Source: Hyphomonadaceae bacterium
Lineage (GTDB): Bacteria > Pseudomonadota > Alphaproteobacteria > Caulobacterales > Aquidulcibacteraceae
DNA length: 64,000 bases
Reading direction: 5' to 3'
Assembly (NCBI GenBank): GCA_019753175.1
Contig: JAIELK010000006.1
Span: 186,001-250,000, forward strand
The notes beneath the pieces were generated by a model that saw only the letters and a program-made list of their open reading frames with translations, searched no databases and was not told the DNA's origin. Below, one piece after another: positions 51,304 through 61,164 of this stretch. A program made the position numbers and the translations under genes. Positions within the stretch are counted from its first letter, which is position 1. Every line of letters starts with the position of its first letter.

Positions 51304-51324
51304 GGGACCTTCTCCGGCCAGAGG

Positions 51325-51432
51325 TTAGGCGACGATGGCGGCGGCCGTGTTGAGAACGGAAAGCCCGATCGGTGCGAGGAGCACGGCAGCCAGGGCCAGG
51401 GCGGCGAAGCGAGCGACAAGACCGTTTCTCAT
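51325..51432 (-). CDS. 35-residue hydrophobic peptide at the head of the XRE operon
   Basis: The predicted peptide starts MRNGLVARFAALALAAVLL and ends NTAAAIVA: a positive start followed by one membrane-spanning helix. A strong AAAGGAG lies about nine bases before the ATG. It stops 21 bases before the next gene. The candidate operator overlaps its ribosome site, so it would be the first translated product. It could be a small membrane protein, a leader peptide, or a toxin-like peptide; none is proven. Confidence 0.6.
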   Translation of the reverse strand: MRNGLVARFAALALAAVLLAPIGLSVLNTAAAIVA

Positions 51433-51446
51433 TTCGACAAACTCCT

Positions 51447-51531
51447 TTGTCTAAGTGACAAGGACATTTGTCATACATGGGCGCATCGTTGTCAAGCGTG
51501 TTTGCCTTTTTGCCCTGGATGTTTGTCATAC
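51447..51531. promoter_or_regulatory. Cluster of TTGTC/GACAA half-sites (candidate XRE operator and promoter)
   Basis: TTGTC-TAAGT-GACAA (51447-51461) and TGACAA-GGACAT-TTGTCA (51456-51473) overlap. The direct repeat TTTGTCATAC recurs at 51467-51476 and 51522-51531, and another TTGTCA lies at 51489-51494. The minus strand has TTGACA at 51495-51490, a possible -35. The first dyad covers the ribosome site of the 35-codon gene. Confidence 0.6.
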
Positions 51532-51602
51532 CGGATTGGGAGAGCCGCACATCGGTGCGCGGCCAATAGGCCTTTGATGACCCCCAGCTGGCGAAGTGGG
51601 TC

Positions 51603-52613
51603 CTAGCGCCAGGGGGCGAAGTGCTTGGACAGTTTCAGCCCCTGTCCTTGGTAGCTCGAGCCGATCTCGCCGTAGAGCCGGTCCACCGGCCCAGACAGCG
51701 GCTCGAACACCAGCTTGCCGACCGGCTGGCCGTCCTCGACGATGAAGGGCACGTCGCGAGAGCGCACTTCCAGCACCGCGCGCCCCTCGTACGGGGCGAC
51801 GCCAAATCCGGGATCGAAGAAGCCGGCATAGTGGGCGCGGAACTCGCCGAGCTCCGGCCGGATCGGCGCCATCTCCGCGGCTTCATCAGCCGGGATCAGC
51901 ACGTTTTCCTTCGACGCGAAGATGTAGAACTGCCCCGGCTCGAGCACGACTTGACCACGCCGCGCCTCCATCGGCTCCCAAAAGTCGCGGGGGTCGTAGC
52001 CGGCGATGCGGTCAAGGTCGATGACGCCGGAATGGCGCTTGGCGCGGAAGCCGACCGGGCCGTCGAGCGAGAGCTCCATGGTGAAGTCGATCTCACGCTT
52101 GGGCCTTGGCGCGCCGCGCCGCAACCGCACCTGGCTGAGACGCGTGCCCTCCCGCACCAGCACCGAGAATGTGCATGGGCTGATCTCGGCCCACATCGGT
52201 CCGTGATAGCCGGCGGGGATCGCGTCGAACGATTGGGCGCCATCGGTGATCAGGCGCGTGAACACATCGACACGCCCGGTCGAGCTCTTCGGATTGGCGG
52301 CGCCGTGCAGATGCGGCGGCAGCGCCAGTTCTTCCTGCACCTGAACCAGATAGACGCAGCCGGTTTCGAGCACTGCGCCCTGGCGCAGATCGACGCGGTG
52401 CATGACCAGTTCATCGTCCAACCGATCCGCAACCTTGGCGCCTGCCCCCGGCAGGAAGCTCGCGCGCAGCCGATAGGCGGTAGCGCCAAGCCGCAAGTCG
52501 AGGCTCGCCGGCTGGATCTGCTCATCGAGGAACGGCGCCCCCGCCCGGACCCAGCCGTGGCCGATGCCGCGTTTGAGTTCGCTGTCAGAGAGGACGCCGT
52601 GCGTATTGGTCAT
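51603..52613 (-). CDS. dcd: 2'-deoxycytidine 5'-triphosphate deaminase (long form)
   Basis: The 336-residue protein is the long alphaproteobacterial form with two tandem DCD/dUTPase-like units. The N-terminal part has QIQPASLDLRLGATAYRL and NPKSSTGRVDVF; the C-terminal part has LEPGQFYIFASKENVLIPAD, AEMAPIRPELGEFRAHYAG, FFDPGFGVAPYEG and FIVEDGQPVGKLVFEP. It converts dCTP to dUTP, a source of dUMP for dTMP synthesis. The gene is divergent from apaG with a 47-base gap. Confidence 0.88.
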   Translation of the reverse strand: MTNTHGVLSDSELKRGIGHGWVRAGAPFLDEQIQPASLDLRLGATAYRLRASFLPGAGAKVADRLDDELVMHRVDLRQGAVLETGCVYLVQVQEELALPPHLHGAANPKSSTGRVDVFTRLITDGAQSFDAIPAGYHGPMWAEISPCTFSVLVREGTRLSQVRLRRGAPRPKREIDFTMELSLDGPVGFRAKRHSGVIDLDRIAGYDPRDFWEPMEARRGQVVLEPGQFYIFASKENVLIPADEAAEMAPIRPELGEFRAHYAGFFDPGFGVAPYEGRAVLEVRSRDVPFIVEDGQPVGKLVFEPLSGPVDRLYGEIGSSYQGQGLKLSKHFAPWR

Positions 52614-52660
52614 CTCCCCCTCCCCTGGCTTGCGCCGCAGGCTTTGTCTAGTTTGGGATC

Positions 52661-53056
52661 ATGGTCGAGCAGGAAACCTCCGGCATTCTGGTGCGGGTCG
52701 CGCCGCAATTCCTCCCCGAGGAATCGGCCCCCGACGAGCGCCGCTTTGTCTGGGCCTACACGATCGAGATCGAGAACCGGGGCCGCGACACGGTGCAACT
52801 GCTGTCGCGCTACTGGCGCATCACCGACGAGAACGGCGTGACGCAGGAGGTGCGCGGGCCCGGCGTGATCGGCCAGCAGCCGGTGATCGAGCCGGGCGAA
52901 AGCTTCCGCTACACCAGCGCTGCCCCGCTGGCCGCACCCTCCGGGGTGATGCACGGCGCCTATTCCATGATGCGCGTCGACAGCGGCGATGCGTTCGACA
53001 TCGCCGTGCCTCTGTTCGCGCTTGACTCTCCACACGTCGCGCGCCGGGCGAACTGA
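52661..53056 (+). CDS. apaG: ApaG-domain protein
   Basis: The 131-residue protein is a single ApaG/FN3-like domain (ILVRVAPQFLPEES; FVWAYTIEIENRGRDTVQLLSRYWRITDENG, here a long conserved run; VRGPGVIGQQPVIEPGESFRYTS; GVMHGAYSMM). ApaG is linked to Co2+/Mg2+ tolerance and to Ap4A metabolism; its biochemical activity is uncertain. The cupin gene starts one base after its stop. Confidence 0.9.
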   Translation: MVEQETSGILVRVAPQFLPEESAPDERRFVWAYTIEIENRGRDTVQLLSRYWRITDENGVTQEVRGPGVIGQQPVIEPGESFRYTSAAPLAAPSGVMHGAYSMMRVDSGDAFDIAVPLFALDSPHVARRAN

Positions 53057-53057
53057 C

Positions 53058-53609
53058 ATGCCCCACCCCGCATTCGCCGACGCCATGCGCCGCATCGTCA
53101 CCGGCGACAACGCCAGCGGGCGCTCGATCGTCGTCGTCGACGGCGGCCCCGCCGGCGAAATGGGCGCGCCGGGTCTGGGGGGCTTGTACGAAATCTGGCA
53201 CGAGGCGCTGAACGATGCGCTCGATGCGAAGGACGCGTGCGATCGCGGCGAGCAAACGCCGCTGCTTTCGCCGGCCGACGGCAAGGTCAAAGTGCGCTGG
53301 TTCGTGATCGAGCCGCCGCCGGCGGGCGCGCCGCCCGAAGCAATCAGAGCCGCTGCGCGCGAACGCTTTCGCGCCTTCGGCGCCGAGCATGAGCTGCGCG
53401 ATCAGGGTCGCCACCCGGCGATGCACCAGACCGCGACACTCGACATCATTTGTCTGATCTCCGGCGACGCTTCGCTCGTGCTCGACGACAGCGAAACGCG
53501 GGTGAAACCGGGGCAGATCGTGATCCAGCGCGGAACCTCGCACGCCTGGACCGCGCACGGCGGCCCGGCGCTGTTCCTGGCCGTGCTGATCGATCGCGAG
53601 TTGGCTTAG
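53058..53609 (+). CDS. Cupin-domain protein
   Basis: The 183-residue protein has an N-terminal half (SGRSIVVVDGGPAGEMGAPG) and a C-terminal beta-barrel cupin (about 110-180). The cupin has HPAMHQTATLDIICLISGDA, LVLDDSETRVKPGQIVIQRG and TSHAWTAHGG. His in HQTATLD and TSHAW are candidate metal ligands. Such proteins bind or convert small molecules; the ligand is unknown. It lies one base after apaG and 85 bases before the PLP enzyme. Confidence 0.78.
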   Translation: MPHPAFADAMRRIVTGDNASGRSIVVVDGGPAGEMGAPGLGGLYEIWHEALNDALDAKDACDRGEQTPLLSPADGKVKVRWFVIEPPPAGAPPEAIRAAARERFRAFGAEHELRDQGRHPAMHQTATLDIICLISGDASLVLDDSETRVKPGQIVIQRGTSHAWTAHGGPALFLAVLIDRELA

Positions 53610-53694
53610 CCCCACTCTCTCCCTCCCAGAACCATGCCCCAGGGGCAGATACGCCCGCTTGCCGGGCCGGCCAGAGCACGCAACAACGCCTGCC

Positions 53695-54927
<1,233 letters not shown>

Positions 54928-54930
54928 TCC

Positions 54931-55500
54931 ATGTTCGCCGCCGCACTCGCTTTGGGGCTTGCGCTCGCGGCCGACGCCTTCGCCGTGGCGCTGGCGCAAG
55001 GCGCGGCGGCGCGCGCGCATCTGCATGTGAAGGCGCTGATCATCGGACTCGCATTCGGCGCTGCGCAAGCGTTGATGCCGCTGATCGGCTGGGCTCTGGG
55101 CGCAGCCTTCGCCATGTGGCTTGCCGGCGTCGATCACTGGATCGCCTTCGTCGTGCTCGTCGTCCTCGGCTTGCGCATGCTGCGCGAGGGGTTAGCGCAG
55201 CGCACCGATGAAGACCCGCCGGCGCGGACGCTGACGGCGGCAAGTCTGACCTGGATGGCGCTCGCGACCAGCATCGATGCGGCGGCGGCGGGTCTCACAT
55301 TCGAGGCGCTCGCACTCGACCCATGGTTTGCCTCAGCCGTGATCGGCGGCGTAACCGCGCTCGTCTGTGCGGCCGGCGTTTACATCGGCCGCATCGCTGG
55401 CGCAGCGCTCGGCGGGACGGCGGAGACCATCGGCGGTGTCGCCCTCATCGCCATCGGCTTCAAAATCCTGTTCGATCATGGCGTGTTCGCGATGATGTAG
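54931..55500 (+). CDS. mntP: Manganese efflux pump MntP
   Basis: The 189-residue protein has six predicted membrane helices in two related halves. The half signatures are LALAADAFAVALAQG and ALATSIDAAAAGLTF, each with an Asp used for cation transport, as in MntP (DUF204). It exports Mn2+ to prevent toxicity. The three-base gap to the PLP gene suggests co-transcription. No yybP-ykoY riboswitch is visible because the gap is so short; expression would follow the upstream promoter. Confidence 0.87.
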   Translation: MFAAALALGLALAADAFAVALAQGAAARAHLHVKALIIGLAFGAAQALMPLIGWALGAAFAMWLAGVDHWIAFVVLVVLGLRMLREGLAQRTDEDPPARTLTAASLTWMALATSIDAAAAGLTFEALALDPWFASAVIGGVTALVCAAGVYIGRIAGAALGGTAETIGGVALIAIGFKILFDHGVFAMM

Positions 55501-55507
55501 GCGGGCG

Positions 55508-56998
55508 CTACCCGCGCAGCCGTTTCACCCAAGCAGCGGTGCTCGCATCCAATCCCTCTGGCGTCTGCCCGCCCTCAAGCGCGGGCAAGAGTTGGTTCGC
55601 CATTTCCTTGCCGAGTTCGACGCCGAACTGGTCGAAGGGATTGATGCCGGCGAGCACCGCCTGTGTGAAGGTTCGATGTTCGTAGAAGGCAAGCAGCGCG
55701 CCCAAAGCCGGCGGCGACAGCGCATCCATCGCCATTAGCGTGGAGGCGCGATTGCCCGAGAAACGCCGGTGCGGATCGGCGGCGTCGCGACCGACCATAA
55801 GCGCGCGCGCTTGCGCCAATGCGTTGGCGAACACCTTCGTGCGATGCGATGGAGGCCCCTCGTGCGCGCCGATGTTAACGACGATCTCCAGTGGGATTTC
55901 CTCAACGCCTTGGTGCAGAAGCTGGAAGAACGAGTGCTGCGCATTGGTGCCGGCGACGCCCCAGGTGACGCCGCATGCGGAGCGCGCGAGCGCTTCGCCA
56001 TCGCGGGTCACGCCCTTGCCGTTCGACTCCATCTCCAGCTGCTGCATATAGGCCGGCAGCAAGCGCAGACGCTCCGAATAGGGAACCAGCGCATAAGAGC
56101 CATGCCCCAGCGCTTCGCGATTCCACATCTGGATCGCTGCGCTGAGCGCGGGCAGGTTTTGCGCGAACGGCGCATCACGAAAGTGCGCATCCATCTGCGC
56201 GGCGCCGGCGAGCAGGCCTTCGAATGCGCCGTCTTGCAATGCGATGGCGCACACAAGGCTGACGCTCGACCACAACGAATAGCGTCCCCCGACCCAGTCC
56301 CAGAACGCGAACACGCTGTCTGCGGGCGCGCCCCAGGCGACCGCGCGCTCGGGCGCTGCGGTGGCCGCGGCGAGATAAGCCGGCCCCCATGCGCGCACGA
56401 ACGCGGCATTGGCCAGCGTCTCCTGCGTCGTGAATGTTTTCGATGCAACGATCAGCAGCGTGCGCTTCGGGTTGAGGCCCTCGATCGCGTCGGCGACGTC
56501 GGCCCCGTCGACATTGGCGGCGAAGCGAACATCAATGCCGGGAACCCGGTGCGGCTTCAGCGCGTCGAGCAGGAGGCGCGGACCGAGGTCCGAACCGCCA
56601 ATGCCGAGATGCACGATCGCGTCGATCCGGGACCGAATGTCGCGCGCGAACGCGGTCATGCGTGCGCGCACCTCCAGCACGTCTGCCGGCGCGTCCGCGG
56701 CGCGCAGCGCCCAATGCATGGCCGCGCGCCCCTCGGTCATGTTGACGCGGTCGCCTGCAAACAGCTTGGCGCGCCAGCTCTCGAAGGCGCGCGCTTGCGC
56801 CAGCGCATTGAGTGCGCCGAGCGCGCCCGCGTCGATGCGCTGCTTTGAGAGGTCAGCAATGAGGTGCGGCGCAGCGAGCGTTAATGTTTCGGCGCGCCTC
56901 GGATCGGCGGCGAACAGCGCGAGCAAGGGCGTTGTTCGCAGCCGCTTGGCTTCGGCCTCGATACGGCTCCATGCGTTAGGGATGGCGCTGGCGTTCAT
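55508..56998 (-). CDS. pgi: Glucose-6-phosphate isomerase
   Basis: The 496-residue enzyme interconverts glucose-6-phosphate and fructose-6-phosphate. It has VHLGIGGSDLGPRLLLDAL, SKTFTTQETLANA, FWDWVGGRYSLWSS (signature), and MESNGKGV with the catalytic glutamate in the TNAQHSFFQLLHQG region. The C-terminal block INPFDQFGVELGKEMA contains the lysine. The ATG at 56998 gives the usual N-terminus; the open frame upstream is antisense to galE. It is divergent from galE with a 28-base gap. Confidence 0.9.
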   Translation of the reverse strand: MNASAIPNAWSRIEAEAKRLRTTPLLALFAADPRRAETLTLAAPHLIADLSKQRIDAGALGALNALAQARAFESWRAKLFAGDRVNMTEGRAAMHWALRAADAPADVLEVRARMTAFARDIRSRIDAIVHLGIGGSDLGPRLLLDALKPHRVPGIDVRFAANVDGADVADAIEGLNPKRTLLIVASKTFTTQETLANAAFVRAWGPAYLAAATAAPERAVAWGAPADSVFAFWDWVGGRYSLWSSVSLVCAIALQDGAFEGLLAGAAQMDAHFRDAPFAQNLPALSAAIQMWNREALGHGSYALVPYSERLRLLPAYMQQLEMESNGKGVTRDGEALARSACGVTWGVAGTNAQHSFFQLLHQGVEEIPLEIVVNIGAHEGPPSHRTKVFANALAQARALMVGRDAADPHRRFSGNRASTLMAMDALSPPALGALLAFYEHRTFTQAVLAGINPFDQFGVELGKEMANQLLPALEGGQTPEGLDASTAAWVKRLRG

Positions 56999-57026
56999 AC
57001 GGCAGAGCCTGTAGCAGGAGCACCGC

Positions 57027-58016
57027 ATGGCTACAATTCTTGTCACGGGCGGCGCTGGGTATGTCGGCGCGCACTGCTGCCTGGCGCTGAAGCAGGCGGG
57101 GCATTCGGTGGTCGTGTTCGACAACCTGTCGAACGGCCATCGCGCGTTCGCGAAATGGGGAGAGTTCGTCGAAGGCGATATACGGAACCGGAGCACGCTC
57201 GCCGCCGTTTTCGACGCGCAACGGCCGGATGCGGTGTTGCACTGCGCCGCGCTGATCGAGGTGGGCGAGTCGGTGAAGCATCCGGACCGCTTCTACGATA
57301 ACAACGTGACCGGCGCGCTGGTGCTGCTCGATGTCATGCGTGAGAAAGGCGTCAAGCCGTTCGTCTTCTCCTCGACCTGCGCCACCTATGGCGAACCGCA
57401 GCGGCTGCCGATGGACGAGACCCACCCGCAAGCGCCGGTCAGCCCCTATGGCTCGACCAAGCTGATGATCGAGCGCGCAAGCGCCGACATCGCCGCTGCG
57501 CACGGACTCACATTCGCGCACCTGCGCTACTTCAACGCCGCCGGCGCAGCGCCCAGCGAAGGCATCGGTGAGCGCCACAATCCGGAGACGCATGCGATCC
57601 CGCTGGCGCTGTTCACGCTGCTTGGTCGCCGCGACGGCTTCAAGATTTTTGGCGACGATTACGACACCCGCGACGGCACATGCCTGCGCGACTACGTCCA
57701 TGTGCTTGATCTGGCCGATGCGCATGTGCGCGCCATCGAGCGCCTGCTCGCTGGCGGGGACAGTCTCGCGGCAAACCTCGGCACTGGCGACGGCGTCACG
57801 GTGAAGGAATTGCTGGCGTCGATCGAGCGCGTCACCGGTCGCACCGTGCCCGCATCGCCCGCGCCGCGCCGGCCGGGCGATGCGCCGGCACTGATGGCGA
57901 ACAATACGCTGGCGAAGCGCGAGCTGGGCTGGTCGCCCACCCGCGGGATCGATCAGATCATCGCCGATGCGTGGGAATGGCATGCGCGGGTGGAGGGAGA
58001 GGTGTTTGGACTCTGA
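57027..58016 (+). CDS. galE: UDP-glucose 4-epimerase
   Basis: The 329-residue short-chain dehydrogenase/reductase has the NAD-binding ILVTGGAGYVGAHCCLAL, the catalytic S/T and YxxxK in SSTCATYG and SPYGSTKLMIE, and NLGTGDGVTVKELL. It interconverts UDP-glucose and UDP-galactose for cell-surface polysaccharide. It shares a divergent promoter region with pgi, so both may respond to sugar supply. The C-terminal GWSPTRGID is standard. Confidence 0.88.
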   Translation: MATILVTGGAGYVGAHCCLALKQAGHSVVVFDNLSNGHRAFAKWGEFVEGDIRNRSTLAAVFDAQRPDAVLHCAALIEVGESVKHPDRFYDNNVTGALVLLDVMREKGVKPFVFSSTCATYGEPQRLPMDETHPQAPVSPYGSTKLMIERASADIAAAHGLTFAHLRYFNAAGAAPSEGIGERHNPETHAIPLALFTLLGRRDGFKIFGDDYDTRDGTCLRDYVHVLDLADAHVRAIERLLAGGDSLAANLGTGDGVTVKELLASIERVTGRTVPASPAPRRPGDAPALMANNTLAKRELGWSPTRGIDQIIADAWEWHARVEGEVFGL

Positions 58017-58105
58017 CGACAAGGTCGTTCCGCCAACCGCGGCCGCTCGCCAGTCGCTCCCGCCCGCCCCACACCCTGCCGCCGCAAATGTCGCACGCGG
58101 CTTTC

Positions 58106-58134
58106 TTGACGGCAAAAACCACCCCCACTAGGGT
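58106..58134 (+). promoter_or_regulatory. Candidate promoter of the ATP synthase Fo operon
   Basis: TTGACG (58106-58111) and TAGGGT (58129-58134) are separated by 17 bases and lie about 60 bases before atpI. This is the only clear sigma-70-like pair in the 180-base gap between galE and atpI. Confidence 0.45.
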
Positions 58135-58196
58135 CCGCGCCGCTGAAGGGGACGGCTCAGACCTGAGTCGTCCTCCTGAGGCGTTTTGACCGTTCA

Positions 58197-58535
58197 ATGG
58201 CTGACAGAAAACCGCCGGAGGACGCCCTCGACAACCTTCGCCGGCGTGTCGCCGAAGCGCGGGGCGATGGCGCCTCAGTCTCCCCACCGCCTCAAAGCCC
58301 GGCGTCGCTGGCGCTTCGTTTCGGCGGCGAGTTCGGGGCGGCGATCATTGTCGGGGCATTGCTCGGGTACGGGGTCGATTACTTCCTCCACTCCTCGCCG
58401 TGGGGGCTCTTGATCGGGCTCATGCTCGGGTTCGCGGCGGGCATTGCGAATGTGGTGCGTTTGGCGCGCGCCTATTCCACCGCCCACCCGGTCGACTCAA
58501 ACGCGCCGTCCCTCAAGGACGACGAAGAGGATTGA
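58197..58535 (+). CDS. atpI: ATP synthase assembly protein AtpI
   Basis: The 112-residue protein has a charged N-terminus and two membrane helices (FGAAIIVGALLGYGVDYFLH; LLIGLMLGFAAGIANVVRLA), as in AtpI, which helps assemble the c-ring or transports Mg2+. It is the first gene of the Fo cluster; atpB follows after 10 bases. Alphaproteobacteria place the F1 genes elsewhere, so their absence here is expected. Confidence 0.88.
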   Translation: MADRKPPEDALDNLRRRVAEARGDGASVSPPPQSPASLALRFGGEFGAAIIVGALLGYGVDYFLHSSPWGLLIGLMLGFAAGIANVVRLARAYSTAHPVDSNAPSLKDDEED

Positions 58536-58545
58536 AAGCGGCCCC

Positions 58546-59316
58546 GTGGCGAACGACCCGATCAAGCAATTCCACATCGAGCCGCTCATTCCGATCGAAG
58601 TGGCCGGGCTCGACGCGAGCTTCACCAACGCCAGCCTCGCGATGGTCGCTGGCGTGGGCTTGGCGGCGCTGTTCTTCAACCGGGCGATGAAGCCGGCGGC
58701 CCTGGTGCCGAACCGCGCGCAAGTGGTGGCCGAGGGCGCATACGGGTTCATCCACGGGATGGTCCATCAGACCACAGGCGACGAAGGCGTGAAGAAGTTC
58801 TTCCCGTTCGTCTTCACGCTGTTTCTGTTCATTTTCATGTCCAACATGCTCGGGATGTTCCCGGGCTTCCTTGGCGTGCCGCATGTATTCGCGCCAACGA
58901 GCCAAATCATCGTCACTGGGGCGATGGCCGTGCTGGTGTTTCTTACCGTGATCGTGGTCGGTTTCGCCAAGAACGGGCTGAAATTTCTGAACGTCTTCGC
59001 GCCATCCGGCCTTCACCCGCTGATGTATCTTTTTATTGTGCCTATCGAGGTCGTATCGTTCTTCTCTCGACCACTCAGTCACGCGGTTCGCCTCTGGGCC
59101 AACATTTTTGCTGGCCACCTGCTGCTGAAGGTCATTGCTGGTTTTGTACCGATGATGGCTGCCGGCGGTCTTGCCCTGACGGCACTCTCAGTCGTGCCGC
59201 TGATACTTGTTGTCGCCATTTACGCGCTCGAGTTCCTCGTCGCGTTCCTTCAAGCCTACGTCTTCGCGATGCTTACGTGCGTGTACCTGAACGACGCACT
59301 GCATCCTGGTCACTAA
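58546..59316 (+). CDS. atpB: ATP synthase Fo subunit a
   Basis: The 256-residue protein starts with GTG at 58546, giving [19 protein letters not shown]; the frame is open upstream but overlaps atpI. It has five or six membrane helices ([40 protein letters not shown]). The essential proton-channel arginine is in [16 protein letters not shown]. The C-terminal helices include [20 protein letters not shown]. It forms the stator half-channels with the c-ring. A 29-base gap leads to atpE. Confidence 0.9.
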   Translation: MANDPIKQFHIEPLIPIEVAGLDASFTNASLAMVAGVGLAALFFNRAMKPAALVPNRAQVVAEGAYGFIHGMVHQTTGDEGVKKFFPFVFTLFLFIFMSNMLGMFPGFLGVPHVFAPTSQIIVTGAMAVLVFLTVIVVGFAKNGLKFLNVFAPSGLHPLMYLFIVPIEVVSFFSRPLSHAVRLWANIFAGHLLLKVIAGFVPMMAAGGLALTALSVVPLILVVAIYALEFLVAFLQAYVFAMLTCVYLNDALHPGH

Positions 59317-59345
59317 CGTTCAGTTCCAACTCAGGGGAGTATCTG

Positions 59346-59582
59346 ATGGATCCGGAATCAGCTCGTTTTATTGGCGCAGGTCTCGCCTGCTTGGGCATGG
59401 GCCTCGCCGGCATCGGCGTCGGCACGATCTTCGGCAACTTTCTCTCGGGCGCGATGCGCAACCCGTCAGCGGCCCCCGGCCAGTTCACGAACCTCGTCCT
59501 CGGCTTCGCATTGACGGAAGCGCTGGGCATCTTCTCGTTGGCTGTCGCGCTCATCCTTCTGTTCGTGCCGCTGCAGTTCTAA
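59346..59582 (+). CDS. atpE: ATP synthase Fo subunit c
   Basis: The 78-residue hairpin protein has two membrane helices around a polar loop ([12 protein letters not shown]). The proton-carrying glutamate is in [26 protein letters not shown] before the ATG is a strong ribosome binding site, in keeping with the high copy number of subunit c. It shows no extra Na+-type ligands, so proton coupling is expected. Confidence 0.92.
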   Translation: MDPESARFIGAGLACLGMGLAGIGVGTIFGNFLSGAMRNPSAAPGQFTNLVLGFALTEALGIFSLAVALILLFVPLQF

Positions 59583-59586
59583 GGCC

Positions 59587-60144
59587 ATGGCCGACACCGC
59601 CGCCGATCCGCACGTGAGCGACGCCGCACATGCGAGCGACAACGCGCATGCGGCGGCGGTCGCCCATGGCGGCGAACACGCCGCGACGCCGTTTCCGCCT
59701 CTGGATACTTCGCTCTTTCCGAGCCAGCTAATCTGGTTCGCGCTCACGTTCGGGCTCTTGTACTACGTGGTCTCGCGCCACGTGCTGCCGAGCGTCGCCA
59801 GCGTGCTGGAGAAGCGCGCGGGAACCATCAAGTCCGATCTCGACGGCGCGGCGCAGAAAAGCGCCGCCGCTGACGCGGCGCGCGCGGAGATGGAGAAGGC
59901 GACGGCAAAGGCCCGCGCCGAAGCCCGCGCTATGATCGACGCCGCGCGCGCCGACGTCACAGCCAAGCTCACCGCCGAACAGGAGCAGGCGGAAGCGCGC
60001 CTGGTTGAACGTATCCGTGTCGCTGAGTTGCGCGTCGCCGACGCGCGCGCCAAAGCGCTGGCCGACGTGCCCGGCATCGCCGAAGCGCTGGCGCGCGAGA
60101 TCGCCGACAAGCTGGCCCCGGCCAAAGTGAAGGAAGTGGCCTGA
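59587..60144 (+). CDS. atpG: ATP synthase Fo subunit b'
   Basis: The 185-residue protein has an acidic His/Ala-rich N-terminus (about 1-38), one membrane helix (LIWFALTFGLLYYVVSRHVL) and a long helical stalk with many Ala/Glu/Lys. As photosynthetic and alphaproteobacterial operons have two divergent b-type genes, this first one is b'. It dimerises with b to link Fo to F1. Its stop shares a base with the atpF start (TGATG). Confidence 0.87.
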   Translation: MADTAADPHVSDAAHASDNAHAAAVAHGGEHAATPFPPLDTSLFPSQLIWFALTFGLLYYVVSRHVLPSVASVLEKRAGTIKSDLDGAAQKSAAADAARAEMEKATAKARAEARAMIDAARADVTAKLTAEQEQAEARLVERIRVAELRVADARAKALADVPGIAEALAREIADKLAPAKVKEVA

Positions 60145-60629
60145 TGGAGATCACCGCCACCGAAATCGCCTTCGTCGCGCTGGTGCTGTTCATCGGTCTG
60201 CTCGTGTACCTGAAAGTGCCCGAGCAGGTGATGAAGGCGCTCGACGCGCGCTCGCAGGCGATCGCCAAAGAGCTGCACGACGCGCGCCGCCTGCGCGAGG
60301 AAGCCGAAGCGCTGCTTGCCGACTATCAGGCCAAGCGCGCGGCGGCGGAGGCAGACGCCAAAGCGATCGTCGAAAGCGCCAAGGAGCAAGCCGCAGCCGT
60401 GGCGGAAGAAACGCGCAAGTCGATGATGGCGGCGATGGCGCGGCGCGAAAAGCAAGCGGAAGATCGCATCGCCTCGGCCGAAAGCAAAGCCGCCGATGAC
60501 GTGCGCGCGGCGGCGGTGGAAGCCGCGGTCGCAGCCGCCGAACGTCTGATCCGCGAGCGCATGAACGATAAGGCGCAAAGCGCGCTGATCGACGAGGGCG
60601 TCGCGGAATTGAAGCGCAAGTTCGGCTAA
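60144..60629 (+). CDS. atpF: ATP synthase Fo subunit b
   Basis: The 161-residue protein has a short N-terminus and one membrane helix (ATEIAFVALVLFIGLLVYL). A long charged stalk follows (ALDARSQAIAKELHDARRLR; EEAEALLADYQAKRAAAEAD). It pairs with b' in the peripheral stalk. It ends the Fo run and overlaps the stop of the convergent gene by four bases. Confidence 0.9.
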   Translation: MEITATEIAFVALVLFIGLLVYLKVPEQVMKALDARSQAIAKELHDARRLREEAEALLADYQAKRAAAEADAKAIVESAKEQAAAVAEETRKSMMAAMARREKQAEDRIASAESKAADDVRAAAVEAAVAAAERLIRERMNDKAQSALIDEGVAELKRKFG

Positions 60630-61162
60630 GCGGCCCGCACCTCCACGGGCGCGGCGGCCAGCCGCAGATAAAGCGCCCGCCGTTCCGCCAACGGCCACCA
60701 ATCGTAGAGAAAAATCTCCAGCGGCCGCCAATTGGCGACCCAGCCTAGGATGATCAGCCCTTCCGACAAAAAGCGCGACCACGCGTAGCTGACGGCGGTC
60801 TCGATCAAGCGTCCGCCGACCACGCACGCCGCCAACACGCCGAGCCCGATGCCGAGCGAAACGTAGCCGACGCGGAACAGTTCATGCAGGTCGCCGCGCG
60901 TGCGTTCGGCGCGATAGGTGAAATGGCGCCGGATGGCGTCCGCGAGTTCGCGTTGCGCCGCCTCCGTCGCTTCGGCGGCAGGCGCGTGCACGACGATCTT
61001 GAGCGCGCTCGTGCGCGCTGCCTCGCGCGCCCAGCCGACAATGAATTCCTCGGCGCTCTTGGCCAAGTCGCGCGATGGGATTGGAAACGGATCGTAGGGA
61101 TCGAAAAGGTGCGCGAGCGTTTCGAGCTTAAGCTCGATGGTGGCCGGCGGCGGCTGCGACAC
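60626..61162 (-). CDS. Membrane-anchored conserved hypothetical protein
   Basis: The 178-residue protein has an N-terminal soluble region (LKLETLAHLFDPYDPFPIPS), a helical middle (AAQRELADAIRRHFTYRAER) and two membrane helices (VSLGIGLGVLAACVVGGRLI; FLSEGLIILGWVANWRPLEI). A short C-terminus with WWPLAERR follows. I cannot name a family. The stop overlaps atpF by four bases and the start is two bases from the gcvPB stop region. Confidence 0.6.
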   Translation of the reverse strand: MSQPPPATIELKLETLAHLFDPYDPFPIPSRDLAKSAEEFIVGWAREAARTSALKIVVHAPAAEATEAAQRELADAIRRHFTYRAERTRGDLHELFRVGYVSLGIGLGVLAACVVGGRLIETAVSYAWSRFLSEGLIILGWVANWRPLEIFLYDWWPLAERRALYLRLAAAPVEVRAA

Positions 61163-61164
61163 CC

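Noticed and set aside
54928-54930. Manganese riboswitch before mntP
   Set aside because: Only three bases separate mntP from the previous gene, so there is no room for a leader.
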